Shown one piece after another: positions 11,207 to 20,678 of a DNA stretch of 64,000 bases. The position numbers and the translations under genes were made by a program. The notes below the pieces were generated by a model. It was given only the letters and a program-made list of their open reading frames with translations, was not told the origin of the DNA and did no database searches. This stretch comes from Xiphydria camelus. Lineage: Eukaryota > Arthropoda > Insecta > Hymenoptera > Xiphydriidae. Every line of letters starts with the position of its first letter. The stretch's first letter is position 1. The stretch covers positions 20,401,111-20,465,110 of the forward strand of contig OY783191.1 in the NCBI GenBank assembly GCA_963678675.1, given 5' to 3'.

Positions 11207-11364
11207 TTAATACTGTCAGTAATACTGATCGTGTGAGGGCCGCTTTACGCTTACTCGGGACGCATCGGCTCCCTTCGCCACGACTCGGTGGTCCCCTTTC
11301 ACCGACTGCTAGCTTCCCCACTTACTACTCCACGCTCACTGTATCGGTGTACGAAGCAGTATTT

Positions 11365-11435
11365 ACCCTCATTAATGAAAGCATGAGGATTGATTAATCA
11401 TTAGTTAGCACGTTTAAAAATAACATTTAAAAAAC
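11365..11435. repeat. Fragment of a dispersed MITE (AATGAAAGCATGAGGATTG)
   Basis: AATGAAAGCATGAGGATTGA, ATTAATCATTAGTTAGCACG and TTTAAAAATAACATTTAAAA follow each other here and also occur in the same order at about 26,120-26,190 and 45,265-45,320. This is a partial copy of the palindromic MITE that is complete at 45,147-45,351. Confidence 0.7.
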
Positions 11436-11699
11436 AATACTAGACATGAGGTCTCGTCTCAAGCCGCTTCTTACGACATGCCGGAAGGTGTGCAAGCAAA
11501 CCTTGCGCAGAGTAGAGGCGGGGGAACGTACACAGACGGACACATAGGCAAGACGTCTCCGCCTCGTGTGCTTTCACTCCCTACGCAACGCGGCTTAATA
11601 TAATATATAGTGGAGTAGGGAGACGCACACAGACGCACACACAGGCATGGTAACGCTTGAAACGTCCCCTGAATCTCGTGATTTTACTCCCAACTCAAC

Positions 11700-13205
11700 G
11701 CGGCAAAAGATGTTTCACATCAAAAAGTGAATTAAAAGAGAAGATATTTCAAGGAAGTACATCTAGTGTTGAGGAGTTTTTAAAAAGTCTTCCAACTGTC
11801 GAGTCACTACTGCCGTTCATCTTCCACAAGACGCTATCTAGATCCAATTTGGAAGTCGAAGAGTCACGTGTATCAATTTTACAAAAATGAATATTGTAAG
11901 GAAAAAAAATACCTCCAGTGTTGGGTGCGAAATTTTTAAGTATAATGCAGAAAACGAACATGTCAGGTTTTAGACCGAAGAAAGACGACTGTGGCGTATG
12001 TGTCGGGCATCAAACTAAAAATGTTACTAATGAAGTTTACTGATTAATCTACATCAAATTTTAAAAGAAGAAGCTAGAGCGGAAAAAGAAAAGGACAAGC
12101 AAGCTGAAGATGCCATTACATTCACTATGGATCTTCAGTCAGTTCTTTTATCGCCAAAAACGAATGTGTCTACGATGTACTACAAAACCAAATTAATAGT
12201 ATCTACATAACTTTACGATCTACAATTTGCAAACTAAAGAAGCTTATTTCTTTTATGGAATGAGGCTGAAGGGCAAACAACTGCTCAAGAGTTTACATCT
12301 ATTTTAATATCGTTGTGTCCAAGTGAAAACCTTATAAGTCAATTTTACTAAATTTTACAAGAGAAGCATAAAACTGAATAATTACCGTTGCATGGCGTAT
12401 TCTTATAAGATATTAATAAATAATATTCATTTTGTTGTTATACATCATGTCGTAGAATTAATTAAAGTCTAAGTTTATACGAGGTTTTTTTTATATAAAA
12501 TCGGGAAAACCGAATTATTCAAAAAAAATGAGTTACGAGTTTTTCATCTGGACGCGACGATGTATTTTTTAGAAGATAAAGTTGTGCCTAAAGCAAAGGA
12601 AACTTGCAAAATAATTATACTTTTTAGTGACGGATGTGCAGGCCAAAATAGGAATAGCATCCCCTCTAATGCACTTCTCCACTTAGCTTCCGTGAATAAT
12701 GTGTCCATACTTCAAAAATATCTCACCAAAGGCCACACTCAGATAGAAGTTGATTCCATGCATTCGTCGATTGAGAGGGTTTTAAGAAGAACAAAAATTC
12801 ATTTACCTGTGAAGACTACATCGAAGTTTGTAAAAGTGCTCGACGTAGTCCATTTCCTTACCAGGTTGAATCTTTTACACATGGATTTTTCAGAAACTTT
12901 TCTACGTTAAACTACTTTTCATCTATTCGGCCTGGTAGAATGGTGGGCGATTCGACAGTTATGAACATTAAAGCATTGAAGTATGAAAACGGTACTTTAA
13001 TATATAAACTCCGACATATATCGGAAGTTCGGGAAAAGAAGAATGAAAACTGACGTAAAATATAACATAAAATCCTACAGAGATTTACCCCCACTGTATA
13101 GCGCGAGAAGAAAAATTAAAAATTAAAAATATCAACACCTAAAAGCATTACTTCAAGGTTTAAATCAGGAGTACCACGAATTTTATATTAATTTACCTCA
13201 TGAGT
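11700..13205 (+). pseudogene. DDE-type transposase, middle and C-terminal part, decayed
   Basis: Translated in pieces, this contains SHYCRSSSTRRYLDPIWKSK (about 11,800-11,860); RPKKDDCGVCVGHQTKN (about 11,970-12,020); EEARAEKEKDKQAEDAITFT then MDLQSVLLSPKTNVSTMYYK (12,070-12,190); and LFSDGCAGQNRN, KGHTQIEVDSMHSSIER (12,560-12,910 frame). The C-terminus has SIRPGRMVGDSTVMNIKALK and IYKLRHISEV (about 12,920-13,030). The aspartates in SDGC and EVDS correspond to those in the nested element at 1416-4210, so it is the same family in a different lineage. Multiple stops and frame changes make it a pseudogene. The N-terminal piece is at 8429-8570. Confidence 0.75.
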
Positions 13206-13313
13206 AAACAATAATTATAATTACGTACGTATAATTAATTACGTATAATTAATCTAAGCTGTTTTTTTCCGATGTTTTTTTAACAAAAGTATTTTGATTA
13301 TTTGTTTTCTTAA

Positions 13314-13552
13314 CACGTTCCATGCCACGCGCCGCCATATGGCGGCACACGAATTTCTGGGCGGTACAAGAATTTCCGTTATAAGTAACCTTACCACCTG
13401 GTAGCGCGAAGTAAAACTAGTTAATAGGTATGAAAAATAACCAATACGACAAACTTTACCAAAGTTATAAGCCTGGCACGCACAGGCAGGCCTGTAATTT
13501 CGGGGCCTGGCACTCACCGGCCGAAACAGCGAAAATGCCTCGGCACGGAACG
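13314..13552. mobile_element. TTAA-flanked piggyBac-type MITE
   Basis: TTAA at 13,310-13,313 and 13,553-13,556 flanks ends CACGTTCCATGCC and GGCACGGAACG. The same 55-bp sequence (AAGCTGTT...GATGTTTTTTTAA) is present on both sides (13,254-13,312 and 13,560-13,617), so the insertion lies next to or within a local direct duplication. Confidence 0.75.
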
Positions 13553-13800
13553 TTAAAATTTAAGCTGTTCTTTTGCGATGTTTTTTTAATAAAATTATTT
13601 CGACTATTGTGTTTTCTTCGTTTTTAAATGGGTAAGAATTTTGCCTATGTCCAATTTTCAGGTACTTTTAAAAAAGAAAAATGCCTATCCCCAAAAAATC
13701 CATTAAAAAATTTAAATATCATAATTCGATATTAACCGTTTAAGTATTAATGATTAGTTAAACCCTATATTAAAATTGTAACCAAAAAACCTGTATTTTG

Positions 13801-14929
13801 TTAAAATAAACGGTTTTTCTTCTCTCCTGTAAAATTTTCTAAAACGGAGTTAGGCACTTTTCTTATTAGAGCAACGATATACCCTGTTGTGGTATATACT
13901 TGAAGTGGTACTGAGGTATAAAAATTGTCGAAATATAGACAACTCTTCACATTTCTTGGAATTACTCTTGAAAATCGCAAGACGACATTACCTGTGACAC
14001 CAAGGTTTGGTTCACCTGGTCGTAATTTTGTAAAGTAATCCTCAGGTCCTACATATAATTCGAAATTATAACAATATCCTGATACCCCACAGAGCATATA
14101 AAATTTAAATCCCCATTTATTGGGCTTCATGGGAAGATATTGCTTGAGGCGATGTCGACACTTAGTTGCATAAACCTGTTCATCCACAGCTAATTAGCTT
14201 CAGTTGGAATCGACGCAAATCGCACATTCAAATTATCGATTACTGGTCTAATTATATAATCGGTCATATTTGGAGTCTTTCTTATCCGAACAATTATTAT
14301 TGTCACTAAAATGTAAAATATTTTTCATGCCCTCAAACTTGTTTACTGTCATTACATTTCGAATATTAACAATGCCTATACATATCACTTCGCCAATAGG
14401 CTCTGATGCGAGGTAAGGTTGTAACAGACATATAGAGACAAATTCCCATACATTTTTTGATATCTGTCTGATAAACAAGCGGGTTTATTTAGGGTTTTTT
14501 GTACTGCATAAAGGTTACTTTGTTCTTTTATTGAATCAATAATAGAATCTGTAAAAAAGTACATGAAACATTCATAAGGACTTTCTAATTATTGTACTTC
14601 ATTCGGTAGGTCAGTATTCCCCTGAAACTTTGTTGCTTCCTCAGGAATATCAAGGTGTCCTCTTGTCCACAACATGGAAGCTACAGATGTCAAATTTGTT
14701 TCACCATCTTCATCCGATAAACTTTCACAATTATTTTCTTCGTCATCCGATTCTTCAGCAGTAGATTTTGTAGATTTTGCACATTTTCTACATTTTCCAC
14801 ATTTTCTGGAAAATAATCTGAATCGTCACTACTAGCATTTTCAAATTCATCTTTGCTCTCCGACAGACGAAGATTTTCGGCTAAATATTCTAACTCAGCT
14901 TGTGTTAAAAATTGATTATTTTGTGACAT
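13801..14929 (-). pseudogene. piggyBac transposase, truncated and frameshifted
   Basis: A piggyBac (DDE_Tnp_1_7-type) transposase, which cuts at TTAA sites. The N-terminus (14,929-14,690) is acidic with SDDSDYFPENVENVENVQ. A middle block (14,478-14,248) has EIC-region sequence ending SDNNNCSDKKDSKYDRLYN. The catalytic part (14,187-13,801) shows the conserved MDEQ, the Lys-Pro-x-K-W-G-x-K motif (PMKPNKWGFKFYMLC) and DNFYTSVPL. Several frame breaks separate the blocks, and the protein stops at 13,801 without the cysteine-rich C-terminal domain. A piggyBac cysteine-rich domain does occur at 25,600-25,918 but on the other strand. Confidence 0.88.
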
Positions 14930-15380
14930 CTAAAAATAATCATGTTTTCAGTACAAAATAAATTGGTATCTTATTGCATGTTGTTGTAAAAATGCAACAG
15001 AAAATTCAAAGGAGACGTGAATTTTTTCATTCATACATACGTATATTTGGGGTATTCATAATATTATTACATACCTTCATTTACATATTTGATCAAAAAT
15101 AAGTCCAATTTTATTGATAAGGAACACCAGAAAAACCTATTAGCACATTTGATCAATTGAGGTTATGAGATGATACCAACAATTCACTTCATACGATGAA
15201 ATTCGAATTGTGCTGCCCTCTGTGAGCAAAACGTAAAACTAAAAATTCTGTATTTTATGTAGCAAATGTGTTACACTGTGCCAGTTAGTCAAATAGCATA
15301 AATACAAGAGAAATTTGAATTTTGTAGCAATTTAGCAACAAGATGCAACAAAGAGTTAAATAATTCGTAATAACTTGTAC

Positions 15381-16307
15381 TGTAACGCGTGGATCGCAGC
15401 CGAGTCGGCATGCGCTAGCCTGCCGATGGTTCAAAGGTCGGAAAGGCCCGGAGTGCGTCACGAAGGACGCACTGGCAGGATACAGGTAGGACGGTCGTAT
15501 CACCCGGAGGGTCAAAGGTCATTTCTGGGCTATCGCTCAGGTCCGCCAACGGGGTATATTAGACGGCCGGCGAGCAATCAGCGGCAGACGAATACGAGTC
15601 TCGGCAGTGGAAGCATCATTCATGGACACTACTGCCACTCTAGTCTCACTCGAACGGCAGACGAATAAGAGTCTCGGCAGTGGAAGCATCATTCGTAGAC
15701 ACCACTGCCACTCAAGTCTGATTCGAATGCCAGACTGAACCAAGTTTAGATAGTGGAAGCGTCATTCGTGAACACCACTACCTCTCGAGTTTCATTCGAA
15801 CGCCGCTAGCGGAAGCGTCATTCCTGACCAACCTTGTACTCGAACGTCCTCTCTGACCGACACGAGCAGCGATAGTGGAAGCATCATTCGTGAACACCAC
15901 TATCGCTCTCAGTCCACCGAGGGAATCGGCCCGAACGTCGTTAGGGAAATATTATCCGTGAACACCCTAGCGACCTCACGGCCCCTTCGAACGACGTTTC
16001 ACGTCACTTCGCCTAACCGGCGAGCTACCACGTGTACAAGGCTCCTCCGCTCACGGCCCTGCGACGATTCCCGGGACGCGAGCAGCACCCGGCACGCCAG
16101 GACCGACGCAGCCATCCCTGGGGACGACGCTCCCGCACCGCATTCGAGCAGCCCGACCGGCAGCACCTCCGACGCTTCTCCGAGTTCGATCCCTCCTGGG
16201 ACTTTTCCCCTCACACGCACACTCGCACATTACCACCTGTACTCCCATATCACGAATAAACCATAGTTATATTTTATTCGCGCTCTGTGTGTATTACCCC
16301 TCGTACA
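15381..16307. mobile_element. Solo LTR, 927 bp
   Basis: The segment begins TGTAACGCGTGGATCGC and ends CCCCTCGTACA, has TG...CA termini and is flanked by GTAC at 15,377-15,380 and 16,308-16,311. It is GC-rich compared with its surroundings. A tandem array at about 15,590-15,920 repeats GTGGAAGCATCATTCGTG...CACCACTGCC-type hairpins. AATAAACC near 16,255 could be a poly(A) signal. No internal retroelement coding region is present, so it is probably a recombined solo LTR. Gypsy versus BEL/Pao cannot be decided from the ends alone. Confidence 0.75.
15590..15920. repeat. Tandem hairpin array inside the LTR
   Basis: About five units of 70-90 bp each hold GTGGAAGC(A/G)TCATTC followed by a complementary CACCAC(T)...CAC. 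The loop and stems vary but the stem sequence (GCAGTGG/CCACTGC, TAGTGG/CCACTA) co-varies between units, suggesting RNA or DNA structure is retained. Confidence 0.6.
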
Positions 16308-16311
16308 GTAC

Positions 16312-16965
16312 TACTTTTAAAAGTAAGATCCGTAACTGCTTTATTATGTACATTACTTGCCCAACAAAACAGAGTTGATTATATTCAAAACTCACGGTAT
16401 CTAATTTAGTCTAATTGTAATATTCCCGTCAAAGAATAATAATTTCTCCAGGCACGGGCCCGCCAAGTACCATTTTGAATATTGGTGGCCTGCTTTGGTA
16501 TAGTAATTTGTCATTTCGATCTCGGTCACTTTTGTTACATTTAATTATACCGAGTGATTTTCAGCCGCACTCTCGCATCTCCTATCTCGCCCATCCTGAG
16601 AAACATTTAATTAGCATTACATTCTGATATCAGTATTCTTTGGGAGAGGCGGGACGAAACACGGTGTTCAATTTTTGTCGGGGTTATTACCGACTCAATT
16701 TGGAGTGGATATACTTTCGAGTGTACTTTCTTGGGATACTCTAAAGAACAGGGGAGGAGGTGAAACACGGCATGCAATTTTTATTGGGCTTTCTAAAGTG
16801 AAGACAATTTCTGGTGTTTTAATTTTTTAAGGGGCCTCGCATAGTCCGTGGCGTATTTTTTTAATATTGGTAATGTATTATGGGAGATGTCACTAGTTTT
16901 TTAAAAATCGTGTATAGCTTATGGATTATCATTTTTATATCTTCTGACAATTCAATATAATTATG
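16312..16965. other. No gene seen
   Basis: AT-rich sequence with a short duplicated phrase (GAAACACGG(T/C)(G/A)T(T/G)CAATTTTT near 16,660 and 16,760). I see no coding region or element boundary that I can defend. Confidence 0.4.
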
Positions 16966-17229
16966 TACGTGGGTCATTTGAAAAGTTTCCGGCCTTATTG
17001 ACAAGTAGTAATGATACAATTTAATTTTTGCTATCGTCTGATAGAGATGGCGTTGATACATGTATCCCATAAAAATGTCAAGTCATTCCGATCAGTACTT
17101 TGCTCATGGCACTTTTATAAAGTTGACAGGAGATGTTTTCCGTCGACACAATGGTGATCAAGTCCCTTTAATAAGTCGCTAGACAAGTTTTGCAATACAG
17201 CTTCATTACTTATAATCTCTCAAACTAAT

Positions 17230-18165
17230 TTCCATCAGAGCTTATACATTTGCCCATACGTAAGATTCAGTCATTAAAAATTTTCTTCCATTTTTCTTCT
17301 GGGAAATCGGAACAGACCTGGTCCTAAGCAACTAACAATTCGTTGTCAATGGCAAACTTCCTTCCCGTCAATTGGTCCTTGATGACCGAAAAAAGGGCGA
17401 AGTCACAGGGCATAAGGTCAGAGCTGTACGGAGGGTGTTCAATCAGTTTCACACCGGTCTCTTGTAAAAAACTGACAGTTTGATGAGCCCTATGTGCAGG
17501 AGCATTGTCGTGGTGAAAATGCCAATTATTAAGTCTTGATCTTGGACGAAGTTCGTTTTTGGATAACCCGAGGCAAACACACTTTTGTATACCAAGAGGC
17601 CGTCACAGTACTTTAACTTTCCAAAACTACTCTGTCTAAAATACCTCGTCTCATAAAAAATACAGCGATCATTTTTTTCTTCATGGACCTAGATTTTCGC
17701 ACCTGAATTGGCGTAGGCTCGTCATCAAATAACGAAACTTTGTTCTTACTTTTTGAGGGCATATCAAAATAATACAACCATGTTTCATCACCAATGACGA
17801 TATTATTTATATAGTTAGAAATTCCGTTTTCGTAGTCTCTCAGCATTTTTTTACACCAGTTCACTCTGCACACCTTTTGCTCTTCAGTTAGGTCATGAGG
17901 CGCCGAAAGCGTACAAACTTTTTTTAATCCAATAATATTGTGCAGGATTTTATGAACGCTAGGTGCACTAATCTGCAGAATTTTCTGTATCTGCCTATAG
18001 GTTATTTGTCGGTCTTCGCGTATTAATTTTTCTACTTGCTTCACATTTTCTTCGGTATAAAAATCCGTGGGACGTCCTGATCTTGGCGCGTCGCCTACGT
18101 TAAAATTGCCGCGAATAAATTCCCGATACCACCGATAAATTGTTGTTCGATAAGGACAGTTTTCT
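17230..18165 (-). pseudogene. mariner transposase, main part
   Basis: On the minus strand, PYRTTIYRWYREF and PRSGRPTDF (helix-turn-helix and linker) lead into KQVEKLIREDRQITYRQIQK. SNYINNIVIGDETWLYYF carries the first catalytic aspartate (GDETW). After a frame change near 17,605 the sequence gives the HHDNAPAHRA-type block and IEHPPYSS.LMPCDF, the second and third aspartates of the D,D34D mariner triad. Internal stops and the frameshift show it is dead. The N-terminal 35 residues lie at 19,426-19,525, beyond a TTAA insertion. Confidence 0.85.
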
Positions 18166-18169
18166 TTAA

Positions 18170-19421
18170 GGGGTTATACGCAGTCAGGATTTTCAAAAAA
18201 TCGATTTTTTAAAATTGTTTTTCGTACTGTACATATATTTATGTACATACACAGAAAATTTCATGTCAATCCGACGAATATTCTCGAAGTTACACGCACA
18301 CTAATTTGCAAAGACGTCTCGGAGCGTTCGAAAGCGGAGCAGAGGCCCAAGCGGCAACCTCGAACGCACTTTGTACATGCACTTACAATGTACCTTTTCA
18401 ATGTATTCGGATACCGTTATACCTTATTTCAGATACCTGCGAGCTAAATTTATAACTTTCTTTTTCCAACCTGTTATATTGAAGAATAGTCAGTCTAAAC
18501 AGCGAAGCGAAGCAGTACACTCGTGCGCTCGTTTATACTTTCTGTTGTGATTTCTCTGTGAAAATGAAATGTAGTAGAGAAAAGAGAGCATCTTCCAAGA
18601 TGCAAAAGTCGAGGCCAAAAAAGTGAAGAAATGTTTTTAATCCAAATGCACATTCATATGCTGAAAAGGAAGATGCTCAGCGTGTCACGATCTCCGACCA
18701 AAGAGCGCATGACAGTACACGAGAGGGAAGAATGCTTCGCAGACAACACCAAATTGAATTATTAGAAGCTGCCGAAGGGAAGGAGGGTTTATTATGTGGC
18801 CCTGGAACAGACGACTCGATGTAAGTTGAATAAAATTTTTTTACTATGTGTAACGTGCTGTTGAAACTTTATTTGCGTTTTTCTCGAAACTGTGTTTTTG
18901 AAGTCGGTGAGCAAGATATCTCGGAAATGGCTGAACCGATCAGTCTCAAATTTTCACACAAGTTTTTTAAGTCTATTTTTTAGTAATTGATCGAAGGTTT
19001 TTTCTCACTAATAAATACTTTCCATTTTATAACTAATTTAAGGCCTAAATTGGTGTCGAAAATCGAAACTTTTGTTTTAAGAAGCCGCAATTTCGTCAAA
19101 AGTTAATATTTTGCTTATTCCTTCGATTATAAGTACTAGATAATATCTTATGTTAACGAAATTTTTTTTGGGTTTTTCAATTCAGATGATCCACAATCCA
19201 GAGATATCGTGCTCACCGCAAGATGCCTTTTCTTTAGAGGAGCTCCCAGAGATCGGCTATATCAGCTTTAAAAATAATTATTTTGACAAATAAAACATAT
19301 AAAAGTAAAGAAAGTTGTCACGATATGTATATAAATTTTTATGTTAATAAATTTAGATGTCTTCCCAGGAAAAATTCTTGAAAAATCTATATATTTCGGC
19401 CTTCTGGCTGCGTATAACCCC
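18170..19421. mobile_element. 1.25 kb TTAA-flanked non-autonomous element
   Basis: TTAA at 18,166-18,169 and 19,422-19,425 brackets GGGGTTATACGCAG(T/C)CAG ends. The interior has no transposase. Its insertion separates the mariner start from the rest of the gene. GGGGTTA ends resemble those of the 37,092-41,076 transposon. Confidence 0.85.
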
Positions 19422-19425
19422 TTAA

Positions 19426-19525
19426 GTACAGAATTCATTTCGCTCGTGCACTCATCGATGGAGAGACCCCGCACGAAGTTGTATCGGATTACAACCCGTA
19501 TCTCGTCCTTGGACCACTCACACAT
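19426..19525 (-). pseudogene. mariner transposase N-terminus
   Basis: MCEWSKDEIRVVIRYNFVRG then LSIDECTSEMNSVL is a typical mariner N-terminus (first helix-turn-helix). It is cut at 19,422-19,425 by the TTAA element and joins, after its removal, to ENCPYRTTIYRWYREF at 18,165. Residues continuing past 19,426 in the open frame come from the insertion. Confidence 0.8.
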
Positions 19526-19531
19526 TTTTAA

Positions 19532-20040
19532 CCCTCCGTTACTCGCTATATGAGCGCGGCGCCGCCGTTTATAGATTTTAAGTGATTTTGTATGTTTTAC
19601 TATTAGAAAAATTGTGGAAAAAATAAAAATGCTTTCTTACATTTCTGAAACGGCCCGTGGCTTTAATTTTTCAAAAAATACACTTGTGCAACTGAAAAAA
19701 AATGATAATTGTCCGAGCGAACGGAAAAGCGGCGCCGAGCCACCCAGTGCGAGTAGCTCTCCGATAAACGCTCGCTCGAGATATAGTGTTGCCACAGCGC
19801 GCTTACATTCGTCTTCCGTTCAGTGCAAAGTATGTGAAAGTAGCCCCGGTAAGTGAAAACGTCTTTTTACTTAACTTTTTTATTGTTTCTTAATTTTAAT
19901 ACGTGTTAAATACTCACATTCTTAAACTCGCGCGCATCACTGAACGTCAATGTGGCAACAGCGTGCTCCGTTTAGCACGGCGGCTCAGCACTCGCCATGC
20001 GACCACCTAAGGTCGTAGGTTTCTAGCGAGTAATGGAGGG
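19532..20040. mobile_element. TTAA-flanked piggyBac-type MITE
   Basis: TTAA at 19,528-19,531 and 20,041-20,044 flanks CCCTCCGTTACTCGCT and its complement AGCGAGTAATGGAGGG. The 509-bp interior is non-coding. The TTAACCCT start is typical of piggyBac-type ends. Confidence 0.85.
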
Positions 20041-20224
20041 TTAATCACATACAACATCTCTCTACAACTGCTAATACGTGACTACTGAAATATCATGTAC
20101 CTATCATCTTGTGGCAGGTGTTCGTTTCTTATGAGGTAACACACATCTATCCACAATTAACATTACCGCTGTGTTGCAAAATTTATCTAGCGACCCATGT
20201 ATTTGAAAGGGGGAAAAACTCAGG

Positions 20225-20636
20225 AAATAAAAGACGAGTTAGTTTCAGTATACGGTGAAGTGTCCCCTTCGTACACAACCGTCAAACATTAGGTGGCTGA
20301 GTACAAACGTGGCCGTATCAGCATTTTTGATAATGAAGGTTCTGGGTGCCAAAAAACTGTTTCAACTGACGAAATTGTGGATTTAGTGCATGAAACTATG
20401 TTGGAAGATCGTCGATTGACCGTGAAGGAGATTGCTTAGGCTTGTAAGATATCAGATGAATGGTGCACGAGATTTTGCACGAGGATTTGGGCATGAGAAA
20501 ATTATCCGCCCGCTGGGTGTCGCGTTTGTTTCAAGCGCATACGGCTTGACATGTTGCGCGAGTGTCTCAAGCTGTATAAAAAAAATCCAGCTGAATTCTT
20601 GCGACGTTTGATAACTGTCGATGAAACCTGGATCTA
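20225..20636 (+). pseudogene. Second mariner transposase, N-terminal half
   Basis: The plus strand gives DELVSVYGEVSPSYTTVKH, VAEYKRGRISIFDNEGSGCQ (mariner helix-turn-helix and linker), TVSTDEIVDLVHETMLEDRR and EFLRRLITVDETWI, the last holding the first catalytic aspartate. It stops there at a junction with the gag-like sequence of the gypsy element. Stops replace residues at three places. It differs from the minus-strand mariner at 16,966-20,201. Confidence 0.8.
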
Positions 20637-20678
20637 AAATCTCTTGGAGGGAGAAAATTTGGGACAAATGCCGAGGTA

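Larger units (their letters stand above)
9171..11247. mobile_element. TIR element encoding a MADF protein (PIF/Harbinger-like)
   Basis: Inverted ends of at least 37 bp start TAAAGCGGCCCTCACACGAT and continue to ATTACTGACAGTATT (9171-9212 and 11,206-11,247). Many internal copies of ATACTGATCGTGTG/AGTATT occur near the ends. It encodes a MADF domain, which PIF/Harbinger elements carry beside their nuclease; no nuclease is visible here, so this copy would be non-autonomous. It is interrupted at 9616-10,314 and 10,478-11,206. Confidence 0.7.
16966..20201 (-). mobile_element. mariner element containing two TTAA insertions
   Basis: The left end TACGTGGGTCATTTGAAAAG at 16,966 and the right end, finishing GACCCATGTA at 20,201, are compatible mariner termini, though the right one is diverged. 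The transposase reads right to left. The element is interrupted inside the gene at 18,170-19,421 and just upstream of the start codon at 19,532-20,040. Confidence 0.65.

Noticed and set aside
15958..16266. Several overlapping open frames on both strands
   Set aside because: GC-rich LTR sequence opens frames in all phases; residues are Arg/Pro/Ser-rich without any motif.
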